Source: Melanocharis versteri
Taxonomy: Eukaryota > Chordata > Aves > Passeriformes > Melanocharitidae
Reading direction: 5' to 3'
DNA: 64,000 bases
Assembly (NCBI GenBank): GCA_013397845.1
Contig: VZTG01001883.1
Span: 4,444,442-4,508,441 of the forward strand
The position numbers and the translations under genes are program-made. The notes under the pieces are model-generated. The model did no database searches and was not told the DNA's origin. It saw only the letters and a list, made by a program, of their open reading frames with translations. Each line of letters opens with the position of its first letter. Positions within the stretch are counted from its first letter, which is position 1. Of this stretch, positions 49,601-61,600 are shown in pieces.

Positions 49601-52600
49601 GGTAGTTAGTCCCCACAAGGACCAGGGTCTCTGGCTCTGAAGCTGCTTGTAATGCTGCCTGTAGAAGGCCTCCTCCACTTAGTCCTGCTGATCAGATGGC
49701 CCGCAGCAAACACCCACAACAGTGTCACCCTTACTGGTCTGCTCTTTTATCCTGATGCATAATGTCTTGATTGATGCGTTCCAAGTGTTGCCTCATGTAG
49801 AGGGCAACTCCACTGCTGCAGCTTCCTGTCTTTCCTAAACAGCATGTAGCCCTTCATGACAATATTCCAGTTGTGTGAGCTGTCGCACCGTGTCTCTGTA
49901 GTTGCAATGAGATCAAAGCCCTGTGGCTGCTCACAGATCTCCAGTTCCTCCTGTTTGTTCCCTGTACTATGGTATACAGGTGCTTTACAGAAGTATTTGA
50001 GTGTGCCAGTATTCCAGTGAGGGTGCAAAAGGATGCCTCGTAGTCCTGTCTTGTGGTTATGTATTTGGCTGCTTGTACTCTCTGCAGTTATCCCTATCCT
50101 GTCCCATCGTTCCCTGTGACTGGCAGCAGAGAAGAGAAGAGAACACAGCTTGTGTTCCAGATGTCTTTACCGGTTGACCCAAGGCCCTGAGGTCCCTCTC
50201 GTTTGTCTGCAGTCTTGTGGGGACTTCATTGGTACTCACTTGGAAAACCCATAATAATCAGTGGGCTGAGCCAGGCTGGGAATTTTCTTGGTGGTGTCTG
50301 TTACCTGGACCCCAGGGAGGCAACACACCTCGCTGTGGATTAGGTCTGGTTGGCAGGACCAGAAGTTCAGTTCTAGGAAGTGAACACCAAATTACTGCCA
50401 GAATAGACGTAGCCCTCTCCTTTTCCCTGTCAATATTCCCATCTTCTCTCTAAGATAATAATTGCTCAATTTTCGTAGATCCACACTGTGTATATCATTG
50501 CTTTTGAGAGGTTTCATTTGTCTGTTTTCAGCTATAGGGACAAGAGTTTCTTTCATGATCATGTATTAAGAGTTTCTGTTTTGGTGTCTGCTTTACTCCA
50601 CACTTCCTGTTTTCCTTTTTTTCTCCGTTAAAATTTTCTAGTGTCTTTTCTTTAGGGGTTCTATTGTAGCTACTGCTATTTCAAGTTCGATAAAAAGGCA
50701 TATTGATTTCAGTGCCGTCTTTCTGCTGGGCTGTCAGATTTAGGGGCCAGATGTCATAGCTGCCTAAAGGAATGGTTTAGGCTGATTGCTGATTCACTTG
50801 ATGTTTTAATGGTAATCTCCTTTCGTTTAAGGAAGAAGCCATTGCTGATAGTTCATGGCGAGAAGAGAGAAGCCAAAGCTGAACTAATTGCACAAGCACG
50901 GCCTTATGAGAATATTAGCTTTTGTCAGGTAATTAACATTTGGATCATCCTTCGGTTGAAGTTAAGCCATCTCTTACACTCAAAGTCTTGTTACTGATGA
51001 AAAGACACACCTTATGTGGGAAGTTTTTTGTTACGCTTTGAGGAATATCCATTCCAGGACCATAGGAACATGGTAATGATGATCCTGGTTGGATGTGGTT
51101 ATGATAGGCTTCACCCACGAAAGTTTGTACAGAACAGCTGCCCACAAAAATGTCACAGGGCTCACAGAAGAGCTGCTCACCTTCTTCACTAACATGTTAC
51201 ACTCAAGTTCTTACAATGGCTGAAAAGGAAGCATTATTTTTGTGTAAAGCACAGAACTTAGTCCTAGCGTCACTATAATCTGAAATCTCATAAAACAATT
51301 ATTATTTTCAAAATACGCTTTACACAAGAAAATGCTGATACAAATAATCTCTGTAATACTGTTAAAATTGCTGTGAGCACACTTCCTGGCATGTGCCATT
51401 TTATCTCTGATGTTATGTTAATTGTTTTGCTGTCCCTAAGTCACAAAGTCATTGGCTTCATCCTGGGGGAGGGATGTGGCTCTGTCAACTTGCCAGTGTT
51501 TCAAGATTTTGCCAGGTGAAGTATATTAATGATCATGGGGACACTGTGCTCTTTATAAGGAGGAGAATGATCTTGGAATTTTGTTCCATCTGAAGCAGTC
51601 TGGTGATCCTGAGCTTCCTGTTGAATTGGTGGTCCCAGTACTGCAGGCGTGGCCTCACTGGTGTTCAGCAGTGGGGAAGGATCCCCTACCTTGACCAGCA
51701 GGCAGCATTCCTTCTAATGCAGTCCAGGACTCTGTTAGTCGTCTTTTGTGCAAGGGCACATTGCTGGCTTCTGTTCATCTTGGTGTTCAGCAGGAGCCTT
51801 GAGTTATTTTCTGCTGACTATTTGAAAATGCTGTTAGTAAGAGAGGCACAAATTCTGGAGCACTTACAGCAAGAGTTGCCTTACCATTTAAAGTCTAGCT
51901 TGTAGAAAGTGGAGAATGCATTAGAAGTATTGAGAAGGAAGAGAATGTATTTTGTGGTCTGTCCACTAGAGAGCAGTGAAATGAAACAATTAAGAAGCAA
52001 TGCACAATAGCAATTTTTAATGATCAACTTTTGAATTTTGTAGGCTAAACTGGATATTGCATTTGGAACTCACCATACGTAAGTAACACTATGAAGCAGA
52101 AAGGTCTGCAGCAAAACTGGGTTTCATAGAAATTGTTGAGTCTTAAAGCTTCCATAAAGATCTTATATTTAGAGATGACAGGATTGTTCTAGTTTAATGA
52201 GACAAATTAGCTATTGAGTAGATGGGAGATGTGCAAGTTAAGCAATTGAAGTTGAACTGGTCTAAGGCAGGTGGACTGCAGGTCCTGGCTCTTAACTCAT
52301 GCCTTAATACCAAAACTGTAATGCAGACTTGATCAGTCATAGGCAGGGCAGACACAACACTGATTTACTAATCATGTTTTTCAGTTCATGTGGAGGATCT
52401 GGAAATTAGCGAATTTAGGGGTCTTCTCAAAGAAAATACTTGAATTGGATATTATAGAAGTGTCACAAAGCGAATTTTGTAGATAGGAAGCTACAGAAAA
52501 GAACAGATTTAATCTTACGTTTTAGCAAAGATCTTCTGGTTTCAGTTTGGGTTTCAGACCTCATCCTTTGGGATCACATGGGTATGCTGTCTTTACACAG

Positions 52601-55600
52601 TTAGTGAAAACTTGGATATGAAAATTTGAGCAATTTTGTTACAAAAAATACAGACGTGTATGTTTATCTAAGTTACTAGTTTTAAAATTCCTTTGTGCTG
52701 TAGCTTGAGTTAAGAGTTATGATAAATAAACAGCTTTTTTGCCATCACAATGGTTCGCTACATGCACACCTTCTTTTAAAGTAAAAGTCAGCTTAAGAGG
52801 AAGTAACTAGGTTTTAATAAATTCAGCTATACGTAAGGGCCTTTCAGTGTTCCTTAGTTCTTTTTCTAACTCTCTGCGAAGAGATAATTTTATCTGAAGA
52901 GCTGTGCAAATACAGGAAGTGTTCTGCAAGTATTCATTTTGCTGTGGGTAATTAGTTGCATGAGTTGTTAAGCTGTACTCTGGAATAAAATATATGGGGA
53001 TAGTCTAATGTCTGCCATGTGAGTTTGGCATGCACGTGGATTGAAGTATAAGTGCTTGCATGATGCAGAACAGATTTTTTAAAAATAATTACCTTGGAGG
53101 TTTTTAATGGATTGCTAGTTAATCTCCTATTCTCAGTGTACTTGAAATAGATGAAGAGTTATATATCTTTTTTTTAAAGGAAAATGATGTTGTTGCTGTA
53201 TGAAGAAGGTCTTAGAGTTGTGATACATACATCCAATCTTATTGCTGAAGATTGGCACCAGAAAACTCAGGGGTAAGCAACAATCCCTAGCAGGTGAATG
53301 TTTAATACTTTCCATAGGTATTTGCTGCTGCTGGAGATGGGATATTAGGTGATCTAGTGTTGCAAGCCTTACACTCTTAAGGTAGAGCTATTCTAAAAAA
53401 AAAAATTTAAAAAATGGACTTAGAAGGCTGGTAGCTGTCTAAGTCTGAACTCTGCTTGCTTTCTCGTGTAAACAAAACCTTGTTCCCAGTTGGCTGATAG
53501 CTTAAAATCAGTCTAATATAAAATTTTATTATGCTGTGCTATCTTTCTGTGAAAAAACTTCTTAGCTATAAAGTACCATTTATATAGATCTGAAGCAGGT
53601 ATTTAAGAATTATCTTAATACTGCAGGAATAATATGGGTGTGCAAATGTTCTGGTTTTGTTGTGACTGTATCTAGAATGTAGTCTGATAGATGTTGGGCA
53701 TTATTGGTTCCATAATACAGTAGATAACCTAGTATTTGCCCAGTATCCTTTCCTAGGAAGAAATTTTCTTCCTGTTCTATTTTCTTGGTAGAAGTTTTTA
53801 AACTTAATGACCTGCTTGGAACATAGTTTTGTTGAGAGCACAAAAAACAGGATTAAGTGGCATGTTAATGTAAAGATCCTCAACCTCTTCAGTTTTTTGG
53901 CTGTTTTTATGGGAGCATTTTTTTAGTTAGATGGCCACAATAAATCAGGGTATAAAATTTCTTCAAACTAGTGGAAAGTTGCTTTTCAGAAGTTACCGTC
54001 ACTTTGACATCCATTTTGCTGCCATTAAGTATGGCAGGGTTTTGAGACTTTGCTTGTCTGAGACAAGCTCTTTGAGTGGAAAAAATAGCCACTGAATTTT
54101 TTTGCATTTAAATCTTAGGGGTGACTTTAGTATCTTACAGCAGTTAGCTTTTCAGAAAACTAAGAAGGCATGAAAATACCTATTGGGATACTTAACAAGT
54201 TCCCCTACTTGTCAAACATGAGAAATATTTTTCTTTTTTAGCTTTTGCATACTGCAGTGTTATGCAGTATCACAGTATGGTGGTTCTGGATTTCAAAGGA
54301 GAGTATCAACACATTGTAAAGTTGATAATGCAGAATCTTTGGTTCCCATGGCTACAGTAATGTGTGACTGGAAAGAAATGCTAAATGTTTTCCCTGCATA
54401 GTACCCATCCTATTTTACTCTGATGGAGGTTCTTGAGAGGCAGCCTATTATTGTGGGCTACTCTTCAAACCGTATAAACCTTCCAGATGCTTTAATTGGT
54501 GGTTTTCTATGCAGTTGCACAAACCAGTAGTTTAGCAGAACACATTGCAGTGTTCTATTCCTGTAGAGAATGTTGATGAAAGTGGTAAGTCTGAGCCTGA
54601 CCAGTTTAACAGTGGTGAAAGCTGTAAATGTACGTGTGGATAAATGATGAGAATGCTGTTTTCATTTGAAAGTATTAGTTTCACGATTTCAAGTATGAGC
54701 TGATTCTGTAGATGTAAAGACAACTATAGTTATTATCACACTGAATCTGTCAGGTATTTGTTGAGGACCTTCAGATGTGCTTTAATCATGTACTAAACCC
54801 GTGTGTTATTAATGTGTGGTGTCGTTGTTTTATATGGCTGATTTTTTCTCTTTTTTTTCTTTTAAGAATATGGCTAAGCCCTTTATATCCAAGGCTACCT
54901 AAGGGAGCATCTGGCTCTGCTGGCGAATCTGCAACTAATTTTAAATCTGACCTAATAAGTTACTTGACAGCTTACAATTCTCCTGCACTCAAGGAATGGA
55001 TAGATGTGATTCAAGAACATGATTTATCAGAGACAAGGTATATATAATCTTAGGTTTTTTGTAACTTGCACATGTGGGTTTTTTCTTTTTTTTCTAAAAT
55101 TAAATATCTATGTTAGGATCTAAAAATTAAATATCTATGTTAGGTTTGAAGACCTTTTGCTTATTTTGTAAGATAATCTTGTTTCAGACTTGCATATTCA
55201 GACACGACTCTAACTTTATGCAGTTTTAAAAAATTTCTCTTATGTATAATATCAGATTGACCAACTTCTAGTTTTATAAGCATGCGTTTTAAAAGAAGAA
55301 AGCAAGGTCCACCAGCAGTAACTTTACAGAAGGTAGCTGTAAAGTAATAAGGACTTGGTTTAATTTGAGCCAGTCTGGCTGAAGTATTTACTCCAGTAAT
55401 ATTACCAGCGGAAAAACTCTGTTGTATTGGCTTTGTCATGTAAGAGTGATCATATAAGCAAAAGTTACTGGAATAGGGATTTTATTCAGAATAGGCTTCT
55501 GTTTGTAAGGCGAAGTTTAATCCGCATACATAGCTATAGAATTTTGCCTCTAACAGGCATTGACTGGTTTTGGTGGGCAATGTTCTGTCTAACTGGTCTT

Positions 55601-58600
55601 GGAATAGTCTTCTCTAATATCACATTGTTGATATTACTTAAAAATAATTCAGGATGCTTAATTTACTTCTAATAAGTAGTTCCACTTAAATATGAGCATT
55701 TACTTCAGAAAGTGTAAATCTCATTGGCAGCTTAATTGCTGTTTTATAATCTTAACAAAAATTGTTGAAAAGAAAGGCTGAAAATGTTCATATATTGCGG
55801 TGGAAATAGAGACTGAAACCTTGTCTAGTTTGTACATTAAAAAGTGCTTTTATCTTTACATGGAGTCCTAAAAGACTGGAGAGGGTAAAAAAAAGGTATG
55901 TACTTTATAATCAGGTGAGCTAACGGCCTGAGCTGCTGCTCTGGTTGAATTGATCCATCAGCATGAGTTTAAACAGATGAGCAGAGCCCTAGCTGATAGG
56001 AGTTTATGCATGGGCTAGGAAAGAGTCACTTGTTAGGATAAGGATTGCCATTTGATATACTGTAGGGGACATTCAGTCATGGATAAAGTTAGGCATGAGA
56101 TGCATGCAGTAAGGAACAGCTTCTTAAAGCATCTGTTTGTTGTGACTTTGGGCAGGTCTCTCTCCTATTTTCAGGGCAAAGTCAAAAAGGTTACTGAACC
56201 CATTTTTAGGAAGACTGTTGAAAAAGCTGTACTTTGCATCTGAACTATTAGGTGCCCAAATGAAAACTCATACCTGAATCTGCTGATTTGGATGTAGCAG
56301 TAGATTGGCTTTAGTCAAAATTACTTGCCCAGTTATGTGCCAAGCGAGCCATCTGTGTGTATTGCTAACGTCATCTATCTTCTGCATTTTTGTACACTGA
56401 AAAAGATGTAGTTCTTGTCTCTGCTGTAGAACAGCCTGGTGATGCATGACGGCCATATAGGATGCTGATAATAAAATATCAGCTGAAAATCCACTTTTCT
56501 TTGTATTATAAATCCTATGAGAGGTATTATATATTTCTGGTTACACTTGAGTGTTCAATCTTGCTGCTAAGTTTTACTTAAATACCTTGCTACTTTACAA
56601 ACCAAAGCACTCAAGATCTACAAAAATCTATTGTTTTTTTCTTTTTTAGAGTATATCTGCTTGGTTCTACCCCTGGACGATATCAAGGCAGTGATAAAGA
56701 AAAGTGGGGCCATCTTAGGCTCAGAAAGGTACCAAAACTGAGAGAAAATTCTTCAGTTCCTTCCAATTTTTCGAGCTGTCATCATCAGTCTTTTAATACA
56801 TTGTTACAGTTAAAGTTAGTGATAACATATATAAGCTTGCAACTTAGAACTGAACTTAATCTGTCTACTGATGAAAACAATAAAAAATGTTTTTTAAGTA
56901 CATTAGCAACGAAAGAAAACTAATGAGAATCTCTATCATTTATTGGATGCAGGGGGAGACAGTGACAAAGGATGAGGCAGAGGCTGAGGTGCTTGATGCC
57001 TTCTTTGCCTGTGTCTTTAGCAGCAGGACCTGTTCTCCATGTATCCAGCTCCCCAAACTGGAAGGCAGGGACAGGGAGTGGAATGAAACCCCCATAACCC
57101 AAGGGGAACTGGTCAATGACCAGCTGCAACACTGAAATGTGCAAGTCCATGGGACCAGATGGGATCCACTGACGGAGCTGGCAAAAGTGCTTACTGAGCC
57201 ACTTTCAATCATTTATCACCTGTTCTGGCTAGCTGGGGGTACCCAGGTGACTGGATACCCAGGTCATTAGGCCTAGTCAGCATGAGTATGAAAGGCAGGT
57301 CCTGCTTGGCTAACCTGGTCTCCTTCTGTGACAGCCTGGTGGGTGAGGGAAAGGCTGTGGATGTTGTCTACCTGAACATTAGTAAAACCTTGGACACTGT
57401 TTCATACAGAATTCTCCTGGAAAACTGGCAGCTCCTGGCCTGGATGGGTACACTCATTGTTGCGTAGAAAATTGGCTGGATGGCTGATCTCAGAGAGTGG
57501 TGGTGAATGGAGTTACATCCAGGTGATAGATAGTCACAAGTGCTGTTCCCCAGGGCTCTTTATTGAGCCCACCAACTTGGGTGGGAGTGTTGATCTGCTG
57601 GAGGGTAGGAAGGCTCTACAGAGGGATCTGGACAGGCTGGGTAAGTGAGTGGAGACCAATTGTATGACGTTCAACAAGACCATGTGCTGGGTGCCGCACT
57701 TTAGTCACAGAAACCTCATGCAGCACTACAGGCTGGGGACAGAGTGGCTGGAAGGCTGCCTGGTAGAAAAGGACCTGGGGGTGCTGGTTGGCAACAGCTG
57801 GGCACGAGCCAGTGTGTGCCCAAGTGGCCAAGAAGGCCAATGGCATCCTGGCCTGTGTCAGTGATAGTGTGGCCAGCAGGACCAGGGCAGTGATTTTCCC
57901 CCTGTACTTGGCACTGGTGAGGCCACACCTCAAGCGTTGTGTCCAGTTTTGAGCCCCTTATGACAAGAAAGACACTGAGGGGTGGGAGTGTGTCCAGAGA
58001 AGGGCAGCAGAGCTGGTGAAGGGTCTGGAGCATGGTTCTGATGAGGAGCAGCTCAGGGAGTTGGAGGTGTTCAGCCTGGAGAAAAAAGGGCTCAGGAAGA
58101 CCTTATTGCTCACTACAGCTACTTGGAAGGAGGTTGTAGCTCAGTGGGAGTTGGTCTCTTCTCCCCAGTAACAAGTGGTAGGACCAGAGGAAATGGCCTC
58201 AAGTTGTGCTGGGGAAGTAGAGTTTGGGTATTAAGAAAAATTCTTTCGAAGTCTGTCAAGTATTGGAACAGGCTGCCCAGGGAAGTGGTGGAGTCACCAT
58301 CCTTGAATATATTTAACAGATGTGTAGATGTCAGACTTAGGGACATGGTATGGGGTGAATATGACAGTATTATGTTAATGGCTGAACTCTATTGCCTTTA
58401 GAGGTCTTACGTTTATTTAGGTGAGCCGTAATAGTAAATCTTCAAGATTGCATGTATCAAGTTTGTAGGGACCCTTCTTGTTTGGTTTTCTTTTTTTTTT
58501 CTTCTTTTTTTTTTCTTTTTTTTTTCAGAATTCAATGAGGTATTTCATATCATCTATTAAATGCTTCTTATAATTGGAGAATTTTTTACCTGCACCTCCT

Positions 58601-61600
58601 GCTGAAGTGGCATTACTTCAAATACTGTTGTGAATTTTATATGAAATTCTAATGCTGTCTGTGGCAAACTTCTATGACATACAGAATATTTATGTATCAC
58701 ATTGCTTTTCAACATTAGATTACTCTTACAGACATCCCTTTGCTCATTAAGAGCTTGTCCTTTCTGGTACATGTTGTCTGATGTTTTTTGCCTAGTTAGA
58801 CATAGAAGAAAAAATAAACCAGAAAAAGCCTGTAAAGGAGAAAGATGGTCTTGTGGCAAATGTTTCTGTGATTTAAAAAGGTTTTTAGTAACAATGCAGA
58901 TAAACCTGATGATACTGCATTGATGGCTGAAGCCATTAGATTGTGTGTTTGCTCTAGAGTGGGGTAAAGGTGGCAACTACGTACAATTTAATATCTGTCT
59001 ATATCCATCTGTTTTTAATGTGACTTTAAATTCCACTCACAGCTGCAGAACTCCTCTAAAAGGATCATTTCCATTTTCTCTTCAATTGTTCTTTTTTCCC
59101 CTCTTATTGTAGGCTTCTATTGTAGCTGGGTGTCACGGCTTTAGGATACAAGAGGAATTTATGGCCAACAACCACCAAATATAAAAAATATTTAGTTGTT
59201 TAATTTATTGTGACTTCTGAAGCTAATGTTTCATGTTTTTAGAAAGAGCTGCTAGCATTCTTTTCACCCATTATTTAATGGTTGGCTTTGTTGCTTTTGG
59301 ATAAAACTTGTGATGTTTAATCTTCTCTTGAAGTGAGTTTATTTGGAAAGCCTCATGATTTTTTTGTATTGCAGAGTTAAATATGTAGTATGAATGTTAA
59401 TTGCCTTCATTATCAGAAGTGATTATAGAGGATTTATTATATCAAAAGTGATATCAAACTGATAAAAGGTATTCTTTGTGTTGAAGCCTAACGGTGTTTT
59501 GATTCCCCTCACTAGCTTTTGAAGGAGCATGCTTTGTCAATACCAGCACAGGAATCCTGGCCTCTCGTTGGACAGTTCTCAAGCATCGGGTCCATGGGAG
59601 CTGATGGCTCCAAATGGCTGTGCTCTGAGTTCCAGGAGAGCCTGGTGGCTGCAGGCAGCGGTGTGACAACTTTCCGTAAATGTGATGTCCCAATTCATTT
59701 GGTATGTGTTTTAGATGCTGGTGACCTTTATTTAACACTTAATCATTTATTTTGGAAATCTTAGTCATTGGTTTGCTTTTAACTTTTGGAAGACAGTAAT
59801 GGAGTTCTCATCATGAAATCATATATATGCCACTTAATGCCGCTTAGTTGTGTATGGTTTGCTATAAAAATGTACCATAATTTCTATCTGCATGACACTA
59901 GAATATATATAATCTCATCAAAATTATCTTCTCATTCTATAGCTTGTCTTCCATTGGGTTTTGTAGATGCATCTGTGTTTCCTACTGAGATGTAACTGAA
60001 TCCCTAGTCATTAATAGCTTTGGTTATTAGCACAATTAGGGGGAGGAGCAGAAAAGTTTGTGGCAGGAGCTTGTTAAATCAAGGGAAAATGATGGTCAAA
60101 CTATGCCTTTACCATGTGCTAATTGCCCCTGCATGCTCGTATTTGAGGTTTGAGATTAAAATCTCATAAAATAAGGTTAAGAACTAGCTTTGGCTACTGT
60201 GGAAGTGGCTGAAGCAGTGTTACTTGAGACTTGCTAGCTAATTTTGGTTAGCTCTGCAAGAGTGGTAAAAATTTTAGACCTCCTTTGTTACTGGCACAAA
60301 TGTTGTAAGCTGCAGCGTAATTTTATTAAGTCTGAAAAATGAAGCTTTTAATATTTTTTTTTTCAAATTTTCTTTGAGGTGTTTGTTTGAAAATTGACAG
60401 CTTGTCTATTTAGAGCTGTGTTATTAAAGTTACTTTTTGTTCTGCCTCCATTAAGGTTTATCCTACTGTGAGCAATGTGAGGCAAAGTCTAGAAGGCTAT
60501 CCTGGTAAGCAGATGAATCCCCATTTATTCGCTTTTTGTGGTCATAATGTCCTGCAAAATCACTTTAGTGGTTGATGTTGAATTAACATGAAGTTCTCAT
60601 CTTGCTGAGAACGTGATGGAATAGGTGGCAGTAGAATCTTACTACTTTTGCTGGAGCTCTGAGTCCAGCTCTCCTATTGTGATTGAATAGAAAAGGCTTT
60701 GTGGGCATTGGTATGTAAAGTTTGTCTGTCCTAGCCATGGTCATATGTCACTGTATGGGAAAGCAAAAGCTCTTGCCCGCTGCTCTTACTCCAGTCATGA
60801 TTTCATTTTGGCAGAAAATTCAGGTTTGAGTGTGTCAAGTTCTCCTTCTGTTTTGATTGCAGTGTCATTCTGCACATCAGATACAACGGAGCCTAAGGTG
60901 TTATTGATATTTTCTTTTAATATTGCAATATACAACTGTTCTGTTCAGTATTCCCATGTTTATTTTCACGAAGTCATGTTTGTAAAAGCATAGCCTCAGC
61001 CAGCCTGACACAGGAATGGGTGCTGTAGTATTCTGATACGGGGAAGCTTCTGTTACTCAAAAACAAGCCTTCAAAAGGTCAAGACAATTGGAAGAAATTC
61101 ATGAGGACTGAAAGAAAAGAATTCTTTCCTGTCTTTAGGACATGGAGCTAGCATAAATGTTTTCAGCGTTCTTTGTCTTTCCTCTGGTTAGTGTTTGGAC
61201 ATATGTAGAAATTGCAGGCAGAGAATTTACAGGTATCTGTGGTTCCCAGAATTAATTTAGGGTGTCTTTAAATACATCTGGTTATCTACAGCCCAGTGAC
61301 TTCTTACTGTGATTTCTCTGATATTCTGAAATAACTTGGTGAATTACACAACTTAGTGTTTGTGCAAAGGAACAGTTCTGTGGACTCCTGCAGTTAGTGC
61401 ATTCCTGAGAGTGGTAAAGCTTTTGTAATGGGCTCTTATGGTGTGTTCTAGGACATGTTGAATATGGTAGGCTTTGCATCATGCTTTTACTACACAACAC
61501 TAATATAATTCAGTATGCCTGGCTGATTCTTCTTAAATCCATTTCAAGAAATCACAACATGCATTAGCCAAAGGCCAAATCAATACAAATATAATTTCAT

